DNA of 64,000 nucleotides from assembly GCA_052380005.1 (NCBI GenBank), contig JBQTCJ010000002.1; one strand, given 5' to 3'. The notes below the pieces were generated by a model that made no database searches, was not told where the DNA came from, and was given only the letters and a program-made list of their open reading frames with translations. Origin of the DNA: Salinarimonas sp052380005. Lineage in GTDB: Bacteria; Pseudomonadota; Alphaproteobacteria; Rhizobiales; Beijerinckiaceae. Made by a program: the position numbers and the translations under genes. Shown here piece after piece: positions 26,000-34,101 of this stretch (position 1 is its first letter; every line of letters starts with the position of its first letter).

Positions 26000-27778
26000 T
26001 CACCCCCGCCCCAGCTCGGCCTCCATCGCCTCGCGCATGACGAACTTCTGCGGCTTGCCGGTGACGGTCATCGGCAGGGCGTCCACGAAGCGGATGTGGC
26101 GGGGGATCTTGTAGTGGGCGATCTGGCCCGCGCAGAAGGCGCGGATCTCCTCCTCGGTCGCGGCCTGGCCCGGCTGGAGCACGATCCAGGCGGCGAGCTC
26201 CTCGCCGTATCGCGCGTCCGCCACGCCGAAGACCTGCACCTGCGCGACCTTCGGATGGCGGTAGAGGAATTCCTCCACCTCGCGGGGATAGATGTTCTCG
26301 CCCCCGCGGATGACCATGTCCTTCACACGGCCGACGATCTCGCAATAGCCGCGCGCGTCGATCGTGGCGAGGTCGCCGGTGTGCATCCAGCCGCCCGGGT
26401 CGATCGCCTCGCGCGTGCGCGCCTCGTCGTTCCAGTAGCCGCGCATCACCGAGTAGCCGCGCGTGCACAGCTCGCCGCGCTCGCCGACGCCCACCGTGCG
26501 GCCCTCGGCGTCGACGATCTTGACCTCGACGTGGGGGTGGACGCGCCCCACCGTCGAGACGCGCTCCTCGAGCCCGTCGTCGACGCTCGACTGAAAGGAG
26601 ATCGGGCTCGTCTCGGTCATGCCGTAGCCGATCGTCACCTGCGGCATGTTGAGGTCGCGCACGACGCGGCGCATCACCTCGATGGGGCAGGGCGCGCCGG
26701 CCATCATGCCGGTGCGCAGGCTGCGGTAGTCGAAGCGCGCGAATTCCGGGTGGTCCAGCATGGCGACGAACATGGTCGGCACGCCGTAGCAGGCCGTGCA
26801 GCGCTCCTCGGAGAGCGCGCGCAGGGTGGCCAGCGGCTCGAACGCCTCGGAGGGGAAGACCATCGACGCGCCGACGCTCGCGCAGGCGAGCGTGCCGAGC
26901 ACCATGCCGAAGCAATGGTAGAGCGGTACCGGGATGCACAGCCGGTCGGTCTCGTCGAGCCGCATGGTCCGGGCGGTGAAGCCGGCGTTGTTGACGATGT
27001 TGTAGTGTGTGAGCGTCGCGCCCTTGGGCGACCCGGTGGTGCCGCTGGTGAACTGGATGTTGATCGGCTCGTCCGGGTCGAGGTCGCGGCTGAGCGCGTC
27101 GAGACGCAGGCGGTGGCCGGGCCCGCCCAGCGCGCAGGCCTCCTCGAAGCCGAGCATGCCGGGCGTGCGCGCCTCTCCCGGTTCCGACCCGCCCATCCGG
27201 ATGACGACGCGCAGCTGCGGCAGGCGTCCCGCGCGCAGCGCGCCTGGCGGGCAGGTCTCGAGCTCCGGCACGAGCGAGCGGATCATCGCCAGGTAGTCCG
27301 ACGACTTGAACCGCGACGCCGTGATCAGCGCCTTGCAGCCCGCCGTCTCCAGCGCGTATTCCAGCTCGGCGACGCGGTAGGCCGGGTTGATCGTCACGAG
27401 CACGACGCCGATCCGGGCGGTCGCGAACTGCGTGATCAGCCATTCCGGGCGGTTGGGCGACCAGATCGCCAGGCGGTCGCCGCGCTCGAGGCCGAGCGCG
27501 AGGAGCCCGCTCGCCAGCCGGTCCACCGCTTCGCCGAATGCGGACCAGGTGAGGCGCGTCCCGTGCTCGCGGAACACGGCGGCCTCGCGCGACCCGTGGC
27601 GGGCGATCGTCTCGGCGAGGACCTGCGGGATCGTCGCGCGGCGCAGCGGCACCGAGCGGTCTCCCGAGACGTAGGCGCGCCCGTCGACGGGGGCGATCAC
27701 GGCTCCCGCCGTCTCCCGCGGCGCGCCGCGCAGCGATGCGCCCAGCGCGCTGGCCATCGATATGCTCAAGGATGACAT
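26000..27778 (-). CDS. AMP-binding acyl-CoA synthetase
   Basis: 592 residues. The adenylate-forming motifs are present: P-loop NIQFTSGTTGSPKGATLTHY, A5 GYGMTETSPISF, A7 GWMHTGDLA, A8 GRVKDMVIRGGENIYPREVE, and the C-terminal catalytic Lys in MTVTGKPQKFVMRE. It activates a carboxylic acid with ATP and joins it to CoA, and resembles medium-chain fatty acyl-CoA synthetases. It starts 10 bp after the stop of the amidase-containing gene, so it is probably co-transcribed. An amidase would release a carboxylic acid for this enzyme to activate, which is a sensible pathway order. Confidence 0.92.
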   Translation of the reverse strand: MSSLSISMASALGASLRGAPRETAGAVIAPVDGRAYVSGDRSVPLRRATIPQVLAETIARHGSREAAVFREHGTRLTWSAFGEAVDRLASGLLALGLERGDRLAIWSPNRPEWLITQFATARIGVVLVTINPAYRVAELEYALETAGCKALITASRFKSSDYLAMIRSLVPELETCPPGALRAGRLPQLRVVIRMGGSEPGEARTPGMLGFEEACALGGPGHRLRLDALSRDLDPDEPINIQFTSGTTGSPKGATLTHYNIVNNAGFTARTMRLDETDRLCIPVPLYHCFGMVLGTLACASVGASMVFPSEAFEPLATLRALSEERCTACYGVPTMFVAMLDHPEFARFDYRSLRTGMMAGAPCPIEVMRRVVRDLNMPQVTIGYGMTETSPISFQSSVDDGLEERVSTVGRVHPHVEVKIVDAEGRTVGVGERGELCTRGYSVMRGYWNDEARTREAIDPGGWMHTGDLATIDARGYCEIVGRVKDMVIRGGENIYPREVEEFLYRHPKVAQVQVFGVADARYGEELAAWIVLQPGQAATEEEIRAFCAGQIAHYKIPRHIRFVDALPMTVTGKPQKFVMREAMEAELGRG

Positions 27779-27788
27779 CGGTGCCTCC

Positions 27789-30137
27789 TCACATCGCGCG
27801 CCAGTCGCCGAGCGCCTCGAAGGCTCCGGCCGCGCGGTAGATCGTGCTCTCCTCGAAATGGCGCCCGACGAGCATCATGCCCACCGGCAGCCCCTGGACG
27901 AGCCCGCACGGCACGCTCATCGCCGGATGCCCGCTGGCGTCGAAGGGGGCGGTGTTGGCGATCGCCTCGAAGGCCCGCTGGGTGACGACCGCGAGCGGAT
28001 CGTCCGGCGCCGGGATGGGCCGGGCGGTGATCGGCACCGTCGGCATCACGAGGAGGTCCCAGCGCGAGAGCGCCTCGTCGTAGTCCGCCCGCAGCTTGCG
28101 GCTGAGGTTCTGCGCCTTGGCGTAGAAGTGCCCGCGATAGCGCTCGAGCATCCATTGCCCCACGAACATCGAGATCTTGAGGGTCTTGGAGAGCTCGTCG
28201 GCGCGGCTGCGCCAGTTGGCATGGTAGTCGAGCAGGCTCGTCGTGTAGAGCCCCTTCCAGCCTGTGGCGAAGCCGTTGCCGTGCATCATGATGTCGACGA
28301 GCCCCTCCAGCGCGATCGGCGTCCAGATCGCCGGGCCCAGGCGATGCGCGGGCACGCGCACGTCCTCCACCATGGCGCCGAGCGCGCGGAAGCGCTCGGC
28401 GGCGCGGCGCACCGTCGCGTCCACCTCCGGGTCGGAATTGGCGTGGCCGAACCCCTCCTCGACGATGCCGATGCGCAGGCCCGAGACGCCCTGGCGCACG
28501 GCCTGGGTGTAGCGGTCGACCCGCGGCGCGGCCTGGCGCGGGTCGAGCCCGTCGGCGCCGGCGATGACCTCGAGCAGCAGCGCGTTGTCGCGCACGGTCG
28601 CCGTCATCGGCCCGGCGTGGTCGATCGTCGGCTCGATCGGCATGATGCCGGTATAGGGCACGAGGCCGTGCGTCGGCTTCATGCCGTAGCAGCCGCAATA
28701 CGCGGCGGGGATGCGGATCGAGCCGCCCTGATCGCCGCCGATCGCCATCTCGACCTCGCCCGCCCCGACGAGCGCGCCCGATCCCGAGGAGGAGCCGCCG
28801 GCCATGTGGCCGATCCGGTAGGGGTTGTGCACCGGCCCCGTCGCGTTGGTGTGGCTTCCCGCCGAGAGGCAGAAGTACTCGCAATGCGCCTTGCCGACGA
28901 TGGTGCCGCCCGCGTCGAGGATGCGGGTGACGACGGTCGCGTCGATGTCGGGCGTGTAGCCCTCGAGCGTCGAGGCGCCGTTCATCATCGGCACGCCGGC
29001 GAGGCAGACGTTGTCCTTGAGCACGACGCGGCGCCCCTCGAGCGGCCCGGTCGCGGCGCCGCGTACCTCGCTCTTGTAGTACCAGGCGTTGAGCGGGTTT
29101 TCCGCCCCGGTGGGGCGGTAGCCCGGGGTGCGGGGATACTTGACCTTCGGCAGATGGTCGGGGAGCCGGTCGATCTCGTCGTAGGCCTTGAACGTGCCCT
29201 CCATGATCGCGAGGTAGTCCATGAGCTCGCGGTCGCTCATGGACATGTGCAGGCCGGCGACGAGGTCGCGCATCTGCTCCAAGGTCGGGCGTCTGACGGT
29301 CATGAAGGCCTCCGAGGGCCGTGCGAGGGCCGGCGCGATTGCCGGCGGTGCCTGGTGGGAGCGGGCGCCGCCGGCGCGGGCGAGATCCGCGGGCGCGCCG
29401 GCCCGGGTGCGCCGCGGGCCGCCGAAGCCGAGGAACGCCTCGATGCGGGCGGGGTCCTGGAGGGCGGCGGCGTCGAGCTCGGCGGTGATGCGGCCGCGCT
29501 CCAGGATCAGCACCCGGTCCGAGAGCGTGGTGATGAACTCGAAGTTCTGCTCGATCAGCAGGATCGTGAGCCCGCGCTCCGTCCGCAGCCGGCCGAGCGT
29601 CTCCTCGATCTCCTCGATGATGCTCGGCTGGATGCCCTCCGTCGGCTCGTCGAGGAGCAGCAGCCACGGCTCGGCGACGAGCCCGCGCGCGAGCGCCAGC
29701 AGCTGCTGCTCGCCGCCCGAGAGCGCGCCGCCCATCCGGTCGAGGAGCCGCGCGAGGCGCGGGAACAGGGCGAGCGCCGCCTCCAGTGCCCCTTCCTCCG
29801 TGCGCTCGCCGTCGGCGTGGAAGGCGAGCCGCAGGTTGTCGCGCACGGTGAGCTGCGGGAAGATCCCGCGCCCCTGAGGGATGTAGCCGAGCCCGCGCTG
29901 CGCGCGGTCGTGCGGGCGCAGCCGCTCGATCGGCTCGCCGTCGAGCACGATCGTCCCCGCCCGCGCCGGCAGGTAGCCCATGATCGTCTTGAGGAGCGTC
30001 GACTTGCCCATGCCGTTGTGGCCGAGGATGCCGACGATCTCGCCGTGGCCGACCGTGAGGTCGATCCCGTGCAGCACCGGGATGCGGCCATAGCCGGCGG
30101 CGAGCGACGTGACGGCGAGCGCGTTGGGATCGTCCAT
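27789..30137 (-). CDS. ABC transporter ATP-binding protein (UrtE/LivF-like) fused in frame to an amidase-signature enzyme
   Basis: One uninterrupted 782-residue frame. Residues 1-238 are a complete ATPase: Walker A GHNGMGKST (39-47), signature LSGGEQQ (139-145), Walker B LLLLDEPTEGIQPS. Residues 239-278 are a Pro/Ala/Arg-rich linker with no stop codon; I translated this stretch codon by codon. Residues 279-782 are a full amidase with the Ser-cisSer-Lys triad: Lys96 (VVLKDN), the Ser cluster in GGSSSGSG near 171-173 and the nucleophile Ser195 (GGDQGGSIRIP), numbered from the amidase Met. A strong internal ribosome-binding site (29309-29313) could also yield free amidase from 29303. A sequencing error that removed a stop cannot be excluded. 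Confidence 0.8.
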   Translation of the reverse strand: MDDPNALAVTSLAAGYGRIPVLHGIDLTVGHGEIVGILGHNGMGKSTLLKTIMGYLPARAGTIVLDGEPIERLRPHDRAQRGLGYIPQGRGIFPQLTVRDNLRLAFHADGERTEEGALEAALALFPRLARLLDRMGGALSGGEQQLLALARGLVAEPWLLLLDEPTEGIQPSIIEEIEETLGRLRTERGLTILLIEQNFEFITTLSDRVLILERGRITAELDAAALQDPARIEAFLGFGGPRRTRAGAPADLARAGGARSHQAPPAIAPALARPSEAFMTVRRPTLEQMRDLVAGLHMSMSDRELMDYLAIMEGTFKAYDEIDRLPDHLPKVKYPRTPGYRPTGAENPLNAWYYKSEVRGAATGPLEGRRVVLKDNVCLAGVPMMNGASTLEGYTPDIDATVVTRILDAGGTIVGKAHCEYFCLSAGSHTNATGPVHNPYRIGHMAGGSSSGSGALVGAGEVEMAIGGDQGGSIRIPAAYCGCYGMKPTHGLVPYTGIMPIEPTIDHAGPMTATVRDNALLLEVIAGADGLDPRQAAPRVDRYTQAVRQGVSGLRIGIVEEGFGHANSDPEVDATVRRAAERFRALGAMVEDVRVPAHRLGPAIWTPIALEGLVDIMMHGNGFATGWKGLYTTSLLDYHANWRSRADELSKTLKISMFVGQWMLERYRGHFYAKAQNLSRKLRADYDEALSRWDLLVMPTVPITARPIPAPDDPLAVVTQRAFEAIANTAPFDASGHPAMSVPCGLVQGLPVGMMLVGRHFEESTIYRAAGAFEALGDWRAM
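29309..29313 (-). promoter_or_regulatory. Internal Shine-Dalgarno before the amidase part of the fused gene
   Basis: GGAGG on the minus strand lies 5 nt before an in-frame ATG at 29301-29303 that begins MTVRRPTLEQMRDL, exactly where amidase homology starts. It suggests either that free amidase (504 residues) is made as well as the fusion, or that the two genes were once separate. Confidence 0.55.
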
Positions 30138-30139
30138 CG

Positions 30140-30853
30140 TCAGCCCTTGCGCCCGAGGTAGACGTCGCGCACGCGCGCGTCCTGCATCACGGCCTCCACC
30201 GGCCCCTCCACCAGGATGCGCCCCTGCGAGAAGACGGTGACGCCGCTCGCGATGGCGCGGATGAACTGCATGTCGTGCTCGACGATGACGATCGCCGCCT
30301 CCCGGTTCAGCGCGACGATGATCTCGGCGAGCCGCCCGACCTCGTCCGAGGTGAGGCCCGCCGCCGGCTCGTCGAGCAGGATGAGCGTCGGCGCGGCGGC
30401 GACGACGATGGCGAGCTCGACGCGCTGGCGCTCGCCGTGGGAGAGCCGGCCGACCGGCGTGCGCGCGATGTCGCCGAGCGCGAGGCGCTCGAGCGCCGCG
30501 TCGACGGCCGCACGCGCCGCCTCCCGGCCGCGGCTGCGGTAGGCGGAGAGCCAGACGTTCTCGCGCACGTCGAGCCCGTCCATCACGCTCGGCACCTGGG
30601 TCTTGATGCCGACGCCGAGCCGCGCGACGGCGTGCGGGTCCCAGCCCGTCGTCTCCTCCTCGCCGATGCGCACCTCGCCGGCGGTGGGCTTGATCTGGCC
30701 GGTGAGGCACTTGAAGAATGTGCTCTTGCCGGCGCCGTTGGGCCCGATCAGGCAGCGCAACTCGCGCCGGCCGAGCTTGAAGTCGACGCCGACGACGGCG
30801 GCCACGCCGCCCCAGCACAACGTCAGCCCGCGGGTCTCGAGAACGCTAGGCAC
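30140..30853 (-). CDS. ABC transporter ATP-binding protein (UrtD/LivG-like)
   Basis: 237 residues. Walker A is GPNGAGKSTFFKCLTGQI, the signature LSHGERQRVELA, Walker B LILLDEPAAGLTSDEV. LIGPNGAGKST followed by TGQIKPTAGEV is typical of the UrtD/LivG branch. It is the first ATPase of a branched-chain amino acid/urea-type importer; the second is fused to the amidase. Its start overlaps the upstream permease gene by 8 bp, and 2 bp separate its stop from the next ATG. Urea as substrate is doubtful because no urease gene is nearby. Confidence 0.9.
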   Translation of the reverse strand: MPSVLETRGLTLCWGGVAAVVGVDFKLGRRELRCLIGPNGAGKSTFFKCLTGQIKPTAGEVRIGEEETTGWDPHAVARLGVGIKTQVPSVMDGLDVRENVWLSAYRSRGREAARAAVDAALERLALGDIARTPVGRLSHGERQRVELAIVVAAAPTLILLDEPAAGLTSDEVGRLAEIIVALNREAAIVIVEHDMQFIRAIASGVTVFSQGRILVEGPVEAVMQDARVRDVYLGRKG

Positions 30854-31886
30854 GGTCGGGGCTCCGCAGCCGGCGCGCCGCGCCCGGACGTCCCCGCGCC
30901 CGGCGGGCGCGTCGCGGCGCGCGCGCCCAGGCGTCGGCGAGGACGCCGGCGATGCCGCGCGGCATCAGCAGGACGGAGAGGACCAGGATGGCGCCGAGGA
31001 TCAGCGTGTTGTCGATGACCGATTGCTGGCCGAGCAGGAACTTGGCATAGCCCAGCACCACGGCGCCGATGATCGGCCCCACCAGCGTGCCGAGCCCGCC
31101 GACGATGCACCAGACGATGATCTCCGCCGATTGCGCGAGCGAGAACAGGCCGGGCGTGACGATCTCCGCCCAGCAGGCGTAGAGCACGCCGGCGAGCCCC
31201 GCGATCCCGCCGCCGACGGCGAACAGCACCGTCTTGCGCAGGCGCGCGTCGTAGCCCATCAGCTCGGCCCGCCCCTCGTTCTCGCGGATCGCCACGGCGA
31301 CGCGGCCGAAGGGGCTCGCGAGCAGCCAGCGCACGAGGCCGTACACGAGGAGCAGCGCGCCCGCGCAGACGGCGTAGAAGGCGCCGTCGTAGATCTCCCA
31401 GCGCGGCTCTCCCGGCACGTTGAGGATCGGGAAGCCGGGAATGCCGTTGAATCCGCCGAGCCGCGCCTCCCCGATGGCGAAGGCCGGCCCCGCCGTCGCG
31501 TTCATGAAGCGGAAGAGGATCAGCGTCACCACCAACGTCACCACGCCGAGATAGACGTCCGAGAGCCGGCCGTAGAACATCACGGCGCCGAGCACGAAGG
31601 CGAAGGCGAAGGGCACGGCGATGCCCAGCAGCACCGGCAGCGTGCTCTCGCCGATGTTGATGGCGGCCACCGCATAGGTGTAGGCGCCCAGCCCGTAGAA
31701 GGCCGCCTGGCCGAAGCAGAGGATGCCGCCGAAACCCCAGATCAGCCCGAGGCTGAGCGCCAGGATGGCGTAGATCACCAGAACCGAGAGCGTGTAGGTC
31801 TCAGCGACGAGCGGGGCCAGCGCGAGGATGGCCGCGCCGGCCGCCAGCGCGACGAGCGTGCCGCGCAACTGCGGGCGTGCGCTCAC
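30846..31886 (-). CDS. Branched-chain amino acid/urea-type ABC permease (UrtC/LivM-like)
   Basis: 346 residues from a GTG start that overlaps the previous permease stop by 4 bp (GTGA). About nine membrane helices are visible. LALSLGLIWGFGGILCFGQA with FYGLGAYTYAV is the LivM signature, and MGYDARLRKTVLFAVGGGIAGLAG is the cytoplasmic loop that contacts the ATPase. The C-terminal tail is very Arg-rich (residues about 320-346), which may simply reflect high GC. It forms the membrane pore with the 31883-32755 product. Confidence 0.9.
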   Translation of the reverse strand: MSARPQLRGTLVALAAGAAILALAPLVAETYTLSVLVIYAILALSLGLIWGFGGILCFGQAAFYGLGAYTYAVAAINIGESTLPVLLGIAVPFAFAFVLGAVMFYGRLSDVYLGVVTLVVTLILFRFMNATAGPAFAIGEARLGGFNGIPGFPILNVPGEPRWEIYDGAFYAVCAGALLLVYGLVRWLLASPFGRVAVAIRENEGRAELMGYDARLRKTVLFAVGGGIAGLAGVLYACWAEIVTPGLFSLAQSAEIIVWCIVGGLGTLVGPIIGAVVLGYAKFLLGQQSVIDNTLILGAILVLSVLLMPRGIAGVLADAWARAPRRARRARGRPGAARRLRSPDRA

Positions 31887-32755
31887 GTCGCCCTCCGGAA
31901 GAAGCGTCCGGTGATGCCCTGCGGCAGGAGCCGCAGCAGGACGAGGGCGGTCACGAGGAGCGCGACCTCGCCGACGACGGGGCGCGTGGCGAAGGTGAAG
32001 GCCTGGGAGACGACGCCGAGGATCGTCGCGCTCGACACGATGCCGACGATGAGCGAGGCGCCGCCGGTGATCACGGTGATGAAGGCCTCGGCGACGTAGC
32101 CCGCCCCCGTCGTCGGCACGAGGCCGACGAGCGGGGCGAGCACGCCGCCCGCGAGCCCCGTGAGCGCCGAGCCGGCGAAGAAGGTCGCCATGTAGACGCG
32201 ATCGGGATCGTAGCCCAGTGCCGCCGCCATGTCGGCGCGCTGCATCGTGCCGCGCGCGACGAGGCCGAGGCGCGTGAGCCGCAGCACCGCCCACATCGAT
32301 GCGAGCAGCACCACGGTGACGACCACGACGAAGAGGTTGTAGCCGTTGACCTGGTAGGCGCCCAGCGCGAAGCCGGAGATCGGCGGTGAGATGCCCGCGG
32401 TCGTGTTGCCGAAGATCATCGTGGCGAGCCCGACGAGGACGAGGCTCAAGCCCCAGGTCGCCAGCATCGTGTCGACGAGCCGCCCGTAGAGGACGCGGAT
32501 CACGAGCCGCTCGATCACGAGCCCGACGAGCCCGACCGTCAGGGGCGCGACGACGAGCATCGCGACCCAGACGTTCACCCCCGCGTTGGTGGAGACGATG
32601 GTGGCGTAGCCGCCGATCATCATGAACTCGCCGTGAGCGAGGTTGATCACCCGCATCATGCCGAAGATCACCGCGAGCCCGGCGCTGATCAGGATCAGCG
32701 AAGCCACCGAATACACCACCTCGATCGCGATCACGCCCGCCAGATCCAAGGTCAC
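31883..32755 (-). CDS. Branched-chain amino acid/urea-type ABC permease (UrtB/LivH-like)
   Basis: 290 residues from a GTG start, LivH-sized. Key LivH/UrtB segments are LILISAGLAVIFGMMRVINL followed by AHGEFMMIGGY, and a cytoplasmic loop AAALGYDPDRVYMATFFAGS followed by ALTGLAGGVLAPL. About eight hydrophobic helices are visible. It starts 34 bp after the binding-protein stop and overlaps the next permease by 4 bp. It is the first membrane subunit of the amide/urea-type importer. Confidence 0.9.
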   Translation of the reverse strand: MTLDLAGVIAIEVVYSVASLILISAGLAVIFGMMRVINLAHGEFMMIGGYATIVSTNAGVNVWVAMLVVAPLTVGLVGLVIERLVIRVLYGRLVDTMLATWGLSLVLVGLATMIFGNTTAGISPPISGFALGAYQVNGYNLFVVVVTVVLLASMWAVLRLTRLGLVARGTMQRADMAAALGYDPDRVYMATFFAGSALTGLAGGVLAPLVGLVPTTGAGYVAEAFITVITGGASLIVGIVSSATILGVVSQAFTFATRPVVGEVALLVTALVLLRLLPQGITGRFFRRAT

Positions 32756-32789
32756 CTCTCCCCACGACGCCGCGCAGAAGCGGACGGTT

Positions 32790-34019
32790 CTAGATCTCGA
32801 TCTCGTACTGCGTGACGTCGTCGGGGTTCGCTTCGAGGTCGCACACGGACTGCGTGTCGATCGGCGGGCGCTGCTCGAACGTCTCGAGGATCACCGCGCC
32901 GCCGTCGCGGAACTCCATCAGGTGGACGTCGAGGACGGCGTGGTGCGTCTTCGGGTCGATCACCACGGTGCCGCCCGGGCCCTCGATCGACATGCCGCTC
33001 TCGATCGCCTCGATCAGCGGCATGCGCGCGACGGTGCCGGCGCGGCGGACCGCCTCTGCCCAGAGCTTGACGCCCTGGTAATTCGAGACCGCGAGCTCGT
33101 TGACGAGGCCCGTGTCGCCGTAGGCCTCGGCCCACGCTCCTAGGAAGGCGCGATTCGTCGGCGAGTCGATCTCCGGCGCGTAGTTGTAAGCGACGAGGAT
33201 GCCGTCGGCCTCCGGCCCGAGGATGCGGTGCTCGTTGCCGACGCCCAGCGTCGTCGAGGCCATCGGGATACGGTCCTTCATCCCCGCCGCCGCCCACTGC
33301 CGGTAGAAGGACAGATGCGCCCCGCCGACCAGCGCCGAGAGCACGATGTCCGGCGCCGCGGTCTGGATCTTGGCGATGGTCGAGCCGAAGTCGGACACGT
33401 CGAGGGGGAAGAAGTCCGTCTCGACCACCTCGCCGCCCGCCTCCTCGGCGAACTTGCGCATCCAGCGCGCGGTGTTCTGACCGTAATTGTAGTCGGCCGC
33501 GAGGATGTAGATCCGCCTGCCCCAGCGCTCGATCGCGGCGGGCACGAGCACGGCGACCTGCTGGGCCGGCGTCACGCCGGTGACGACGACGTTGCGGTCG
33601 CAGACGCCGCCCTCGTAGAGCACGTTGTAGAAGTAGGGGATCTCGGCGCGGCGCAGGATCGGCCGGATCGCCTCGCGCGAGGCGGACAGGATGCCGCCGT
33701 GCACGACGTCGACGCGGTCGCGCCGCGCGAGCTGCTGGGCGTACTGCGTGTAGAGCGCGATGTCGGACTGCGTGTCGTAGCCCGTGATCTCGACGGGACG
33801 GTCGAGCAGGCCGCCGCTCTCGTTGATCTCGGCGACCGCGAGCCGCAGCGCCATGTCCATGGGCCTGCCGTAGCCGTCGAAGATGCCCGAGACGTCGAGC
33901 ACCGAGCCGAGCCTGATCGGGTCGGCCGCGGCGGCGCGGCCGACGAGCGCCGGGCTCGCGAGCGCGCCGAGCGCCAGGGCCGAACTCCCTTTGAGAAAGT
34001 CGCGCTTGTTCAGGGCCAT
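32790..34019 (-). CDS. ABC transporter substrate-binding protein (UrtA/FmdD-like, type 1 periplasmic fold)
   Basis: 409 residues from the ATG at 34019, preceded by GGGAGGACGTG; an in-frame start six codons upstream has no better site. The N-terminus MALNKRDFLKGSSALALGAL then an Ala-rich stretch to AAA is a signal peptide with Tat-like KRDFLK. The mature protein opens IRLGSVLDVSGIFDGYGRPM, the usual start of amide/urea/branched-chain binding proteins. PYFYNVLYEGGVCDRNVVVT is close to the short-chain amide and urea group. It delivers substrate to the permeases downstream. With an amidase in the same operon, an amide is the more likely substrate. Confidence 0.9.
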   Translation of the reverse strand: MALNKRDFLKGSSALALGALASPALVGRAAAADPIRLGSVLDVSGIFDGYGRPMDMALRLAVAEINESGGLLDRPVEITGYDTQSDIALYTQYAQQLARRDRVDVVHGGILSASREAIRPILRRAEIPYFYNVLYEGGVCDRNVVVTGVTPAQQVAVLVPAAIERWGRRIYILAADYNYGQNTARWMRKFAEEAGGEVVETDFFPLDVSDFGSTIAKIQTAAPDIVLSALVGGAHLSFYRQWAAAGMKDRIPMASTTLGVGNEHRILGPEADGILVAYNYAPEIDSPTNRAFLGAWAEAYGDTGLVNELAVSNYQGVKLWAEAVRRAGTVARMPLIEAIESGMSIEGPGGTVVIDPKTHHAVLDVHLMEFRDGGAVILETFEQRPPIDTQSVCDLEANPDDVTQYEIEI

Positions 34020-34067
34020 CACGTCCTCCCGTCCCATCGAGCCAGGTTCATCCGCTTTTCGTTCTCG

Positions 34068-34101
34068 GCCGCTCTCGGTCCTCAGCCGCTCTCGGTCCTC
34101 A
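34068..34101. repeat. 17-bp tandem duplication at the 3' end of the flotillin-like gene
   Basis: GCCGCTCTCGGTCCTCA occurs at 34068-34084 and again, identical, at 34085-34101, followed by a partial third copy (GCCGCTCT, 34102-34109). The flotillin-like stop codon is the last three bases of the second copy. This looks like recent slippage; because 17 is not a multiple of three, further copies would shift any downstream frame. Confidence 0.8.

Noticed and set aside
30140..34019. Urea transporter (UrtABCDE)
   Set aside because: No urease genes in the window; the amidase fusion and acyl-CoA synthetase point to an amide. The Urt-like names describe fold only.
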